From Bradyrhizobium betae (GTDB lineage Bacteria; Pseudomonadota; Alphaproteobacteria; Rhizobiales; Xanthobacteraceae), in NCBI RefSeq assembly GCF_004123905.1, contig NZ_MZXW01000016.1:806001-870000 (forward strand): a stretch of DNA of 64,000 nt, in the 5' to 3' direction. The position numbers and the translations under genes were made by a program. This document shows, piece after piece, positions 56,385-64,000 of this stretch. The notes under the pieces were generated by a model. It was not told where the DNA came from. It was given only the letters and a program-made list of their open reading frames with translations, and did not search any database. Numbering within the stretch: the first letter of the stretch is position 1; every line of letters starts with the position of its first letter.

Positions 56385-57110
56385 TCAGTAGCGCGCGACC
56401 GTCGAGTTGGCCCAGTTGAAGCGGTAGTTGACGCCCGCCTTGATGGTATGGTCATCGGTGGTGAAGTTGCCCGTGCCCGCCAGCGGACCGCCGGTGAAGT
56501 GCGCGTCGCCGAAATTGTAGTACTGGTACTCGGCCTTGGCCGACCAGTTCGGGGCGAACATGTATTCGAGGCCGGCGCCGACGGTGTAGCCGTTACGGTG
56601 ATCGCCAGTGATGACGAAGGCGGTCGGCACGCCGCCGACAGTCACCTTCTCGTTGTTGTCAGAATAGGCGTAGCCGCCCTTTACGTAGAGCAGGCCCGGA
56701 CCCCAGGTGTAGCCGACGCGGCCGGTGATCGAGCCGAGGCCACGCTGGTCGTTGGTGTAGGCGATGCCGCCCGGAAACACTGCGCCGACGTTGCCGGAGA
56801 GCCAGGAATACTGGCCTTCGACGCCGACCAGGAAGTTCGGGTTGAACTGCCAGTCCGCACCGGCCTGCACGCCGCCGAGGAAACGGCCGTTGCCGTTGTT
56901 GCCGGTGGAGAGGCCGCTGAAATTGTTGTCGCTGGAGAACGCGCCGCCGAGATGCGCACCGATGTAGAAACCGGTCCAGTTGTAGATCGGCGCGGCGTAG
57001 GCCGGCGCGGGCGCCTTGTAGTAATTGCGGTTGCCGAGATCGGCACCGATCGCCGGCGCGGCTGCGCCCATCGCGAGCAGGGCAACGGTTGCAAACAGAA
57101 TCTTCTTCAT
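56385..57110 (-). CDS. Outer-membrane beta-barrel protein (Omp25/RopB-like)
   Basis: A 241-residue small barrel. The signal MKKILFATVALLAMGAAAPA is cleaved near IGADL; the mature part starts with a Tyr/Pro/Ala-rich segment and YNWTGFYIGAHLGGAFS, then eight amphipathic strands ending GVNYRFNW and a terminal Tyr (VARY). These are features of the abundant Rhizobiales Omp25/RopB family. It is probably strongly expressed; the long upstream region carries a CtrA-like motif. Confidence 0.92.
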   Translation of the reverse strand: MKKILFATVALLAMGAAAPAIGADLGNRNYYKAPAPAYAAPIYNWTGFYIGAHLGGAFSSDNNFSGLSTGNNGNGRFLGGVQAGADWQFNPNFLVGVEGQYSWLSGNVGAVFPGGIAYTNDQRGLGSITGRVGYTWGPGLLYVKGGYAYSDNNEKVTVGGVPTAFVITGDHRNGYTVGAGLEYMFAPNWSAKAEYQYYNFGDAHFTGGPLAGTGNFTTDDHTIKAGVNYRFNWANSTVARY

Positions 57111-57259
57111 GGTCTTGAACTCCAACACTTAAGGTCCCCGGCAGGCGCTCTCCGCGCCGCGTTGGTTTTGCAGATAGCTCGCTTTTGACGAAAATGCTGT
57201 CACATCCGTGGCACAGCAGCAGCCAACCTAACTTATTGGGCTGCAAATGATTTTCGTGC

Positions 57260-57274
57260 TTAATGGCGGCTTAA
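57260..57274. promoter_or_regulatory. Perfect TTAA-N7-TTAA motif upstream of omp
   Basis: TTAATGGCGGCTTAA at 57260-57274 is an exact match to the CtrA consensus, in the 222-bp gap between the omp start (57110) and the end of the HTH gene. In this GC-rich sequence such a match should be rare by chance. It lies 150 bp upstream of the omp ATG. Confidence 0.45.
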
Positions 57275-57332
57275 GAAGTGGTGAAGGAAGACTTAATCGC
57301 ATCCGCCTCAGGTAACTTGCGCGCGCATCTCG

Positions 57333-57653
57333 TTAACCAAGACGGCGTCGCGCTTCGTCGCGCATCTGCTCGCGGAAGGCCGCGCGCTTTGCAGGTCGGT
57401 CTTCCTCGCGCACGTCGTGACGATCGAAGATGTCGAACTTCTCCATGATCGGATAGCGTTCGCTCGCCATCGCGAGTACGCGCAGCACCTCGGTTGCCGA
57501 CGGCGTCGGACCGCTCACCTCCCAGCGCCGGATGGTGTCGGCGCCGCCCTTCTCCGGCAAGCCGCAGAGCCTCGCCATGTCGGCCGCGGTGAGCTTCCGC
57601 GCGAGAGCATCGGAGAGGTCGTTGCGGAGCTGCTTCAGTTCGGGGCCGGTCAT
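57333..57653 (-). CDS. Small HTH transcriptional regulator
   Basis: A 106-residue protein. An HTH of the XRE/antitoxin style is seen at about 22-55 (KLTAADMARLCGLPEKGGADTIRRWE, split over helices) and is followed by SGPTPSATEVLRVLAMASERYP, typical of short plasmid-type or phage-type regulators. The start at 57653 begins the fold; the longer reading to 57830 adds 59 unlike residues. The charged tail RPAKRAAFREQMRDEARRR may be helical. Targets are unknown. Confidence 0.75.
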   Translation of the reverse strand: MTGPELKQLRNDLSDALARKLTAADMARLCGLPEKGGADTIRRWEVSGPTPSATEVLRVLAMASERYPIMEKFDIFDRHDVREEDRPAKRAAFREQMRDEARRRLG

Positions 57654-57857
57654 GCTGCTTGCGTCCAGGGAGGTCACCGATGGCAATGCACTAGCGCTGA
57701 TTCGGGTCCATCCGAAGGCGGCCAGCGCACGCCCGAGGTGCGGCGCTTCAAGTGCGGCACTTTCGAATGTGCACGGAGTTATGAACAGGAGGCCTATGGA
57801 AATCTGCCGATCAAGCAACAAATGGCACAATGGGAGCCGCTAGCTAAGGGATCAGCA

Positions 57858-58148
57858 ATGACAACCTTCAAACTCGCCATTGGCGCACTCATCACTGCCG
57901 GATTGCTTGCTGCGCCGTTCGCGGCTGAAGCGAAGAAGCACCGCTCGAGCAGGCATTATTACAACACAAGTGTGGTCGCCCCGACCTATGGCGCTGCCGG
58001 ATCGCTGGCCGCGCAGCCTAGGGCCTCTTACGGCTCGTCCGGGCAGACGGTCGGGACGGTCACGGCGCCCTCGATCGGAACGTACAATTGGCCGTCGGTC
58101 GGCGTGACCAATTCGGTCCCGACCTGGAGCAATACCAACCCGCGGTGA
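57858..58148 (+). CDS. Small exported protein, paralogue of the 59195 gene
   Basis: A 96-residue protein with signal peptide MTTFKLAIGALITAGLLAAP ending near AEAK, a His/Tyr-rich segment (HRSSRHYYN) and a C-terminal block SSGQTVGTVTAPSIGT..WPSVGVTNSVPTWSNTNP shared with the protein at 59195-59464. AAGGGA precedes the ATG. No known family is recognised. The shared tail suggests a binding or structural motif in the periplasm or outer surface. Confidence 0.75.
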   Translation: MTTFKLAIGALITAGLLAAPFAAEAKKHRSSRHYYNTSVVAPTYGAAGSLAAQPRASYGSSGQTVGTVTAPSIGTYNWPSVGVTNSVPTWSNTNPR

Positions 58149-58167
58149 GGCGCGGTCGCGCCAGCCG

Positions 58168-58340
58168 TCAGTGTTTCGTGCTGCCCTTCTCGATTCCGAA
58201 CACCAGGCAGATCGTCGTCGCAGGCGCAACCAGCCAGCCTTTCGCATCGGTGATGCGCGCGAGAGATGGCTGCGCTCGCCGGCACGCCAATCGATGACGA
58301 TGATCGCGAATACGGGAAGAACGAGGCTGGCGACCTCCAT
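58168..58340 (-). pseudogene. Possible frameshifted small membrane protein gene
   Basis: From 58340 one frame reads MEVASLVLPVFAIIVIDWRAGERSHLS, a plausible membrane span, and then loses sense. The adjacent frame from about 58265 continues as ITDAKGWLVAPATTICLVFGIEK and ends at 58168. A one-base insertion or two-base deletion near 58263 would join them. It lies last in a row of tiny minus-strand genes. It may be a decayed gene, or coincidence. Confidence 0.3.
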
Positions 58341-58444
58341 CCGGCGTCACCTTCATGCCGAGCATGCGCCGCCATCCTGGGTTGGCGATGCGTGCTCGTC
58401 ACGCATCAACCGACCGTGCCGCTCGGATCAGCGGGCCTCTGGCC

Positions 58445-58654
58445 TCAGGCGCCCCGGCCGGTCTGTTGGCCGAGCACGCAGCGCCATCCTGCCAGCCGTT
58501 CGGCCGGATGCTGGTTCATCCATTCGGCGAGCTGCGGCGCGCCCATCATGCAGGACTGCATCGAGACGTCAGCAAAGTCCGACGTGGTGACGATCTGCTC
58601 GTGGCAATTCGCCGGTGAGGCGAGGCTGCAGAGCACTGCGATGATTTTGATCAC
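58445..58654 (-). CDS. Small exported Cys-containing protein
   Basis: A 69-residue protein. A short signal (MIKIIAVLCSLASPANC) precedes SDFADVSMQSCMMGAPQLAEWMNQHP and WRCVLGQQ. Cys residues at about 9, 17, 35 and 59 could form a lipid anchor and disulfide. Its start overlaps the stop of the upstream small gene by 4 bp (58651-58654), so the two are translationally coupled. No function is assigned; I believe similar small proteins are widespread in Bradyrhizobium. Confidence 0.7.
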   Translation of the reverse strand: MIKIIAVLCSLASPANCHEQIVTTSDFADVSMQSCMMGAPQLAEWMNQHPAERLAGWRCVLGQQTGRGA

Positions 58655-58821
58655 GCCAGATTTCCTGCATCGCCGCCGGCCGCGCGACCGATCGCCGCCT
58701 TGTCCTGCTGCTCGCCGGCCGGATCAGACGGGAAAATGCTGTCATAGATCGCGCGCGCTTCCTGAATGAGGCGAAGACGCTCGCGCTCCGATTTCGAGAC
58801 AAACTGAATAACCTGGCCCAT
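58651..58821 (-). CDS. Small soluble hypothetical protein
   Basis: A 56-residue protein, MGQVIQFVSKSERERLRLIQ then EARAIYDSIFPSDPAG, mostly helical and charged. The start at 58821 is fixed by GGAGG five bases upstream; the TTG at 58833 lies within the ribosome site. It is the first gene of a coupled pair with the exported protein at 58445. A perfect 7-bp inverted repeat lies 25 bp upstream. Confidence 0.7.
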   Translation of the reverse strand: MGQVIQFVSKSERERLRLIQEARAIYDSIFPSDPAGEQQDKAAIGRAAGGDAGNLA

Positions 58822-58846
58822 ATCGGCCTCCAATGGATCGTTGAAC

Positions 58847-58863
58847 CCATCATCAGATGATGG
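58847..58863 (-). promoter_or_regulatory. Inverted repeat upstream of the small-gene pair
   Basis: CCATCATCAGATGATGG is a perfect 7+3+7 palindrome 25 bp upstream of the 58821 start. This is a natural operator position; the HTH protein encoded at 57333 is one possible binder, by location only. Confidence 0.4.
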
Positions 58864-59194
58864 AAATCATTCAAAGCGGAGGTGGGGTGTCGGCCTCTGT
58901 TTTTCAGCTGCGAAGACGGTCACGAGGGATAAAAAGCCCGTGACTGCGCCGTTGCCGAGACGGAACGGAATACCGGAGCAGATGCGCCGTCCCTGATGCG
59001 GTCAACGTGCACTCCTTGCATGCCGGGACGCCCGCGAGCAGCTCGTCCGGGCAGCGTAACGGAGTGTTGAGACAGGCAAGGTGGCCTTGCTGCGGCACAT
59101 TTTCGCACGCGTGGCGTTGTCAAATTGCTCAGTGTGCACGGTTCGAAAAGCGAACGGCCGAAGCAACTGAGGATCGCGCCCGAAAGGATGAGCC
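58864..59194. other. Gap with no supported gene
   Basis: About 330 bases. Several frames are open by GC bias but none has a start, ribosome site and sensible composition. AGCTCGTCCGGGCAG near 59038-59052 matches the start of the shared tail coding region of the two small exported proteins and could be a remnant. GGATGAG is the probable ribosome site for 59195. Confidence 0.4.
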
Positions 59195-59464
59195 ATGACA
59201 ACAACAAGACGCTCCATTGCTGCACTTGTCGCTCTCGGATTGGCGGCGGCGCCATTCGCTGCGAGCGCGCAGACGTCGAGAACGGGCGCGCAAACCAGCA
59301 CGCACAGCACGCCAGGAGCCCCGGTACAGCAAGGCACGGTCGGAAGTTCCGGGCAGACCGTCGGGACGGTGACGGCGCCGTCGATCGGAACCTCCACTCA
59401 GCCCTCCGTCGGCGTGACCAACTCAGTCCCCAACTGGAACAACACCAACCCGCCGGCCAAGTAG
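59195..59464 (+). CDS. Small exported protein, paralogue of the 57858 gene
   Basis: An 89-residue protein: signal peptide (about 1-25, RRSIAALVALGLAAAPFAASA), a Thr/Ser/Gln-rich middle, and the C-terminal block GSSGQTVGTVTAPSIGT..PSVGVTNSVPNWNNTNP, nearly identical to the tail of the 57858 gene. AAAGGATGAG precedes the ATG. The tail is better conserved than the rest, including at the DNA level, so it is probably the functional part. It converges on the ABC transporter genes with a 17-bp gap. Confidence 0.75.
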   Translation: MTTTRRSIAALVALGLAAAPFAASAQTSRTGAQTSTHSTPGAPVQQGTVGSSGQTVGTVTAPSIGTSTQPSVGVTNSVPNWNNTNPPAK

Positions 59465-59481
59465 TAACCGCGATCGCTGCC

Positions 59482-61104
59482 TCACGCCGCCGGCGCGCGT
59501 TCCTTGCGCCCCGGGACCGCCGCAAGCAGCTCGCGCGTATAGGCGTGCTCCGGTGCGGCGAACAGCTGCGCGGTCGGCTTCAGCTCGACGATGGCGCCGC
59601 GCTGCATCACCGCGATGCGGTCGCAGATTTGGGCTGCGACGCGCAGATCGTGGGTGATGAACAGCATCGACAACCCCAGCCGCGCCTTGAGATCTTCGAG
59701 CAGTCGCAGCACCTGCGCCTGCACGGAGACGTCGAGCGCAGAGACGGCTTCGTCGGCGACGATGATCTCCGGCTCGAGCGCGAGCGCGCGCGCGATACCG
59801 ATGCGCTGGCGCTGCCCGCCGGAGAATTCGTGCGGATAGCGTTCGAGTGCGCCGGCATCGAGACCGACCATCTTGAGGAGATCGCGGGCTCGATCGAATG
59901 CGATCTTGGAGTCGGTGCCAGCCGCGATCGGGCCGTCAGCAATGATGTGGCCGACCTTGCGGCGCGGATTGAGCGAGGCGAACGGATCCTGAAAGATCAT
60001 CTGGATGCGGTGGCGCTCGGCGCGCAGGGCCTTGCCCGACAGCGAGGTGAGATCGGTCTCGCCGATCCGCACCGTGCCGCGGTCGGCTTCGATCAGCCGC
60101 ATCACCAGGCGTGCCACCGACGACTTGCCGGAGCCGGATTCGCCGACGAGGCCGAGCGTCTCGCCCTTGAGGATGTTGAAATTGACCTCGCGCGCGGCAT
60201 CGACGCGGCGGTCCTCGCGAAACCAGCCGCCTGAGGTGACGTAGGTCTTGTCCAGCCCGATCACCTCGACGGCCCTCGCCTGGTCGTCGAGTGGGTCGCG
60301 CACTGGCGGGTTCATCGACGGCACGGCGGCGAGCAGCGCCTTGGTGTAGTCGTGCTGCGGCGTATTGAAGACGGCAGCAGAGGGGCCTTCCTCGACGACC
60401 TTGCCATGGCGGAGCACCACGACCTGGTCGGCGATATCGGCGACCACGCCGAAATCATGGGTGATGAACATCACCGCCATGTTGCGATTGCGCTGGAGGT
60501 TGCGGATCAGTTTCAGTATCTGCGCCTGCGTGGTGACGTCGAGCGCGGTGGTCGGCTCGTCCGCGACCAGCACCGCCGGCTCGAGCGCGAGCGCCATCGC
60601 GATCATGATGCGCTGGCGCTGGCCGCCGGAGAGCTGGTGCGGATAGGCGCGCACGATGCGCTCGGGGTCGGGCAGGCCGACCTCGCGCGCCAGCGACAGC
60701 GCCTTCGCGCGGCGCTCCCGTGGCGTGAGCAGGCCGTGCGCCTCGAACATCTCCGCCATCTGGTCGCCGATCCGCATCAACGGATTGAGCGCGGTCATCG
60801 GCTCCTGAAAGATCATCGCGAGCCTGCGTCCGCGCAGATCGCGCCAACCATCGTCGTCGAGCTTGAGCAGGTCGCGGCCTTCAAACATGATCTCGCCAGA
60901 CGCGACGTCGACCGTGTCGGGCAAAAGTCCCATCAGCGCATGCGCGCACATCGACTTGCCGGAACCGGACTCGCCGACGACGCAGACGATCTTGCCAGGC
61001 CGAAGATCGAGCGAGACGCCGTCGACGGCGAAAGGACGCTCGGCTCCCTTAGGCAGCGCGATCCGCAGATTCTTGATGGAGACGGCGGGCGGGGCGGTCA
61101 TCAT
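59482..61104 (-). CDS. Peptide-type ABC transporter, fused double ATPase
   Basis: A 540-residue protein with two complete ATPase domains, equivalent to DppD plus DppF or YejF. Walker A motifs GESGSGKSMC and GESGSGKSSV, signatures LSGGQRQRI and FSGGQRQRI, and both Walker B sites (VLVADEPTTALD, IIVADEAVSALD) are intact. Each half ends in the oligopeptide-family extension. The start at 61104 overlaps the permease stop by 4 bp. It powers the transporter encoded upstream on the same strand. Confidence 0.95.
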   Translation of the reverse strand: MMTAPPAVSIKNLRIALPKGAERPFAVDGVSLDLRPGKIVCVVGESGSGKSMCAHALMGLLPDTVDVASGEIMFEGRDLLKLDDDGWRDLRGRRLAMIFQEPMTALNPLMRIGDQMAEMFEAHGLLTPRERRAKALSLAREVGLPDPERIVRAYPHQLSGGQRQRIMIAMALALEPAVLVADEPTTALDVTTQAQILKLIRNLQRNRNMAVMFITHDFGVVADIADQVVVLRHGKVVEEGPSAAVFNTPQHDYTKALLAAVPSMNPPVRDPLDDQARAVEVIGLDKTYVTSGGWFREDRRVDAAREVNFNILKGETLGLVGESGSGKSSVARLVMRLIEADRGTVRIGETDLTSLSGKALRAERHRIQMIFQDPFASLNPRRKVGHIIADGPIAAGTDSKIAFDRARDLLKMVGLDAGALERYPHEFSGGQRQRIGIARALALEPEIIVADEAVSALDVSVQAQVLRLLEDLKARLGLSMLFITHDLRVAAQICDRIAVMQRGAIVELKPTAQLFAAPEHAYTRELLAAVPGRKERAPAA

Positions 61105-61943
61105 CAGCGCCCCTCCCGGGACAGGCGCGGATTGAGCGCGTCGTTGAGGCCTTCGCCGATCAGGTTCAGCCCGAGCACCGAGATCAGGATCGCGACGCCG
61201 GGAAACACGGTGATCCACCAGGCCTGGCGGATCACCGTGCGGCCGGCGCCGACCATGTAGCCCCAGGAGATCAGATTGGGATCGCCGAGGCCGAGGAACG
61301 CCAGCGAGGATTCCAGCAGAATCGCGGTCGCCACCATCAGCGAAGCCAGCACGATCACCGGCGACAGTGCATTGGGCAGGATCTCGCGCAGGATGATCCA
61401 GGTGTTGCTCTGGCCCGTGACCACGGCGGCCTGGACATATTCGCGCGTGCGCAGGGACAGCACTTCGCCGCGGACGAGGCGGGCGACCGGCGGCCAGCTC
61501 ACCACCGCGATCGAGGCCACGATCGAATAGATCGAGGGCTGCAGGATCGCGACCAGCACGATCGCGAGCGCGAAGCTCGGGATGGTCTGGAAAAATTCCG
61601 TGAAGCGCATCAGGGCATCGTCAGTCTTGCCGCCGAAATAGCCGGCCATGGCGCCGATGGGAACGCCGACGACCAGCGCGACCAGCGTCGAGACGAGGCC
61701 GACCAGCAGCGAGACGCGGGCACCAAAGATCATGCCGGCGAACACGTCGCGGCCGAGCGCGTCGGTGCCGAGCGGCACGGTCGAGAGCGTGAACGGCGGC
61801 AGGAACGGCCGCTGCACCATGCGCCAGGGTGAGTTCGGGAACAGCATCGGGCCGAACACCGCAACCGAGATCGCGAGGACCAGGATGATGAGCCCGATGA
61901 CGCCGCTCGGGCTGCGCAACATCGATTTCCAGAACTGTTTCAT
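61104..61943 (-). CDS. Peptide-type ABC transporter permease (DppC-like)
   Basis: A 279-residue membrane subunit. The N-terminal span and LGTDALGRDVFAGMIFGARVSL motif are typical of DppC/OppC. The EAA loop is TGQSNTWIILREILPNALSPVIV. It overlaps both neighbours by 4 bp, which fixes the start at 61943. Confidence 0.94.
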   Translation of the reverse strand: MKQFWKSMLRSPSGVIGLIILVLAISVAVFGPMLFPNSPWRMVQRPFLPPFTLSTVPLGTDALGRDVFAGMIFGARVSLLVGLVSTLVALVVGVPIGAMAGYFGGKTDDALMRFTEFFQTIPSFALAIVLVAILQPSIYSIVASIAVVSWPPVARLVRGEVLSLRTREYVQAAVVTGQSNTWIILREILPNALSPVIVLASLMVATAILLESSLAFLGLGDPNLISWGYMVGAGRTVIRQAWWITVFPGVAILISVLGLNLIGEGLNDALNPRLSREGR

Positions 61944-62911
61944 GACGCGAATTCGATGCGCGGATCGACCAGGCGGTAAACGAGGTCGGTGATGAGGTTG
62001 AAGATCAGGACCATGATCGAGCAGGTCACGAAGACGCCGAGCAGCAGATTGTAGTCGCGCTGCAGAAGCGCGTCGTACATCAGGCGCCCGATGCCGGGCC
62101 AGGCGAACACGGTCTCGGTGATGACGGCGCCGCCGATCAGCGTGCCGGCATGCACGCCGGCGAGCGTCACCACGGGAAGCAGCGCGTTGCGCAACACGTG
62201 GCGGCGCTGGATCACGGCGTCGGAGAGACCCTTGGCGCGCGCGGTCTTGACGAAGTCGAGCCGCTTCACCTCCAGCATCGAGGCGCGCGTCATGCGGGTG
62301 TAGGTCGCCATGAAGAACAGGCCGAGCGTCATTGCCGGCATGATCAGGTGCTTTGCGACGTCGACCGCGTGGGCAAATCCGGTGAGATTGGCGCCGACCG
62401 TCTCGTAGCCGAAGCTCGGCAGCCAATCCATGGTGACCGAGAACAGCAGGATGCCCATCAGTGCCACCCAGAAGATCGGCATGGCGTAGAAGATCAGCGC
62501 GAACACGGTGATGGCGGTGTCGAGGAAGGTTCCGGCAAAGCGCGCGGCGAAGGTGCCGAAGAGAACGCCGAGCATCAGCGAGATCGCGAACGCCGTCAGC
62601 GTCAGCAGCAATGTCGCCGGTAGTCGCTCGCCGATCAGCTTTGCGACCGGCGCCTGCTGGCGGAAGGAGAAGCCGAGGTCGAGGGCGACGACGCCCTTGA
62701 CGTAGATGAAGAGCTGCTCGGGCAGCGGCTTGTCGAGGCCGAACTTTTCCCGGAGCTGCTTGACGAAGACCTGGTCACTGGCCCCGGCTTCGCCCGCCAT
62801 CACGACCGCGGGATCGCCGGGCGCAAGCCGGATCAGGAAGAAATTGAGGACGACGATCGCGAGCAGGACGATCACGCCCTTCACGACACGCTGGGCAACG
62901 AAGGAGAGCAT
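61940..62911 (-). CDS. Peptide-type ABC transporter permease (DppB-like)
   Basis: A 323-residue membrane subunit with six spans. The N-terminus VVLNFFLIRLAPGDPAVVM and the EAA loop TARAKGLSDAVIQRRHVLRNALLPVVTL, split over its two halves, and the ending YRLVDPRIEF are hallmarks of DppB/OppB. It is separated from the binding-protein gene by a repeat element of about 150 bp, and overlaps the DppC-like gene. Confidence 0.94.
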   Translation of the reverse strand: MLSFVAQRVVKGVIVLLAIVVLNFFLIRLAPGDPAVVMAGEAGASDQVFVKQLREKFGLDKPLPEQLFIYVKGVVALDLGFSFRQQAPVAKLIGERLPATLLLTLTAFAISLMLGVLFGTFAARFAGTFLDTAITVFALIFYAMPIFWVALMGILLFSVTMDWLPSFGYETVGANLTGFAHAVDVAKHLIMPAMTLGLFFMATYTRMTRASMLEVKRLDFVKTARAKGLSDAVIQRRHVLRNALLPVVTLAGVHAGTLIGGAVITETVFAWPGIGRLMYDALLQRDYNLLLGVFVTCSIMVLIFNLITDLVYRLVDPRIEFAS

Positions 62912-62963
62912 CTTATTAGAGGTTCATATAGGTTGACGCGACCTTTGGCCATTGGGGCGGTGC

Positions 62964-63107
62964 ACTCCCTCGCCCCGCTCTTGCGGGGAGAGGGTTGGGG
63001 TGAGGGGCCTCTCTCCACGCACGAGAATGCCGATGGACCGGTACCCCCTCACCCGAATATGCGCTGCGCGCACATTCGACCTCTCCCCGCAAGCGGGGAG
63101 AGGTAAG
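62964..63107. repeat. Intergenic repeat inside the ABC transporter operon, family G
   Basis: CTCGCCCCGCTCTTGCGGGG and CCTCTCCCCGCAAGCGGGGA flank GGGTGAGGGG and CCCCTCACCC arms, making nested hairpins. It lies between the binding-protein gene and the DppB-like gene, where such elements often stabilise the upstream mRNA and reduce downstream expression. Confidence 0.75.
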
Positions 63108-63111
63108 AAAC

Positions 63112-64000
63112 TCACTTGTCGAGCCATGCGTCCTTGAAGCCGTCATTGACCCCGATCCCCGTGGTGATCAGGTTCTTGACCTTGCAGCGCATGATGGTCG
63201 GGAATTGCAGCTCGAGCATCCAGGCCACCGGCACGTCCTCGACCAGGATTTTTTGCGCCTTCTCGTAGATTTCCTTGCGCTTCGAATCCGGCGTGGCGAC
63301 CGCGCCGTCGGCAAAGAGCTTGTCGATCTCCGGGTTCGAGTAGCCCTCGACGTTGTTGAACACCTGACCCTTGGCGATCGCGCTGGAGACGTAGTTGCGC
63401 CCCACACCCAGGGCCGGGTCGCCGTACTGATAGAGATAGGTGAAGGCGATGTCGTAGTCCCAGTCGCCGATCTTCTGGTTGCCGCCGGCAACGTCGGTGG
63501 CGATGGTCTCGATGTTCATGCCGACGTCCTGGAGGTTCTGCTTCACGGCCTCACCCCAGCGCTGCCAGGTCTCGCCATAGGCTAGAGGCAGCAGGCGGAT
63601 CTTCTCGCCCTTGTAGCCGGCTTCCTTCAGCAGCGCCTTGGCCTTGGCCGGATCGTACGGATATTTCGGCACGTCTGACGTGTAGTACTTGATGGTCGAG
63701 GCGGACGGGCCGGTCGCGACCTTGCCGAGCCCGTTCCAGATCACGTCCTTGGCGAAGTCGCGGTCGATCGCATACATGATGGCCTGCCGAACCCGCTTGT
63801 CGGCGAGCGGGCCCTGGCGGTTGTTCAGCCACAGCCAGGCCAGCGGCGAGAAGAACTCCCAGCCGGCGCCGGTGACACAGGTGTCCTTCAGCTTGGACAG
63901 GCGCGGCACGTCAAAATTCTCGACCGAGCCGCCGGGCAGCACGTCGACCTTGCCGGTCTCATACGCCACCGAGCGGGCGGCGGCGTCGGGGATGATCTGC
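63112..64000 (-). CDS. Peptide-type ABC transporter substrate-binding protein, partial
   Basis: The C-terminal 295 residues of a DppA/OppA-like (SBP family 5) periplasmic protein; the 5' part, including the signal peptide, lies beyond the window end. Typical segments are NNRQGPLADKRVRQAIMYAIDRDF, YDPAKAKALLKEAGYKGEKIRLL and LGVGRNYVSSAIAKG. The frame is open to base 64000. It is the first known gene of the transporter operon; the ligand could be peptides, nickel or sugars. Confidence 0.93.
   Translation of the reverse strand, partial: QIIPDAAARSVAYETGKVDVLPGGSVENFDVPRLSKLKDTCVTGAGWEFFSPLAWLWLNNRQGPLADKRVRQAIMYAIDRDFAKDVIWNGLGKVATGPSASTIKYYTSDVPKYPYDPAKAKALLKEAGYKGEKIRLLPLAYGETWQRWGEAVKQNLQDVGMNIETIATDVAGGNQKIGDWDYDIAFTYLYQYGDPALGVGRNYVSSAIAKGQVFNNVEGYSNPEIDKLFADGAVATPDSKRKEIYEKAQKILVEDVPVAWMLELQFPTIMRCKVKNLITTGIGVNDGFKDAWLDK

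Noticed and set aside
59038..59052. Remnant of a third copy of the small exported protein tail
   Set aside because: Only about 14 bases match, too short to support a pseudogene.

Overview
The window is about 64 kb of high-GC alphaproteobacterial chromosome and almost certainly comes from Bradyrhizobium or a close relative. The evidence is the aa3-type cytochrome oxidase operon (coxB-coxA-ctaB-coxF-ctaG-coxC), the split F0 ATP synthase operon (atpI-B-E-b'-b), a 409-residue HemA (ALA synthase) with an FNR/FixK-type box upstream, a PodJ-like polarity protein, and several families of intergenic palindromic repeats of the Bradyrhizobium kind. I saw no rRNA or tRNA genes, no insertion sequence, no prophage and no CRISPR array. 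All calls come from reading the sequence; no database search was run.

Layout. 0.2-4 kb: PodJ-like cell-pole protein with Sel1 repeats. 4-10.6 kb: PadR repressor divergent from a fatty-acid beta-oxidation operon (SnoaL-like protein, acyl-CoA dehydrogenase, thiolase, FadB-type fusion enzyme). 11-15.6 kb: small membrane and secreted proteins, beta-class GST divergent from a MarR regulator over two identical palindromes, glutamate-cysteine ligase, PAN-domain protein. 15.7-18.9 kb: minus-strand operon tldD-lepB-yjbR-nucleotidyltransferase with overlapping or near-overlapping genes. 20.4-27 kb: cytochrome c oxidase structural and assembly genes, then DUF983 and Surf1 genes. 27-30 kb: NTF2-like protein, a divergent NarX/NarL-type two-component pair, and a possible small RNA ending in a strong terminator. 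30-34 kb: thrC, M16 peptidase, RimJ-like acetyltransferase, exported protein. 34.4-37.2 kb: F0 ATP synthase operon on the minus strand with a good promoter. 37.5-40.4 kb: exported protein, YjbQ, MHS-type transporter.

40.7-51.2 kb is the most interesting part. A LuxR-type response regulator that looks like CrbR/ErdR and a symporter-histidine kinase hybrid that looks like CrbS/MxtR lie about 6 kb apart. Between them sit a 946-residue STAND-type regulator (winged helix, NB-ARC-like ATPase, TPR-like helices) and a divergent four-gene operon: Ohr peroxidase, Tat-exported epoxide-hydrolase-like enzyme, cytochrome P460, short-chain dehydrogenase. 51.4-57.1 kb: hemA, metallo-beta-lactamase-fold hydrolase, chemoreceptor, outer-membrane beta-barrel. 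57.3-59.5 kb: HTH regulator, two paralogous small exported proteins sharing a C-terminal motif, and an opposing operon of tiny genes. 59.5-64 kb: a peptide-type ABC transporter whose binding-protein gene runs off the window end.

Coherence. Much of the region serves aerobic energy metabolism: heme synthesis, heme A and CuA/CuB assembly, oxidase and ATP synthase, fed by beta-oxidation. The accessory material is concentrated at 11-12, 41-47 and 57-59 kb.
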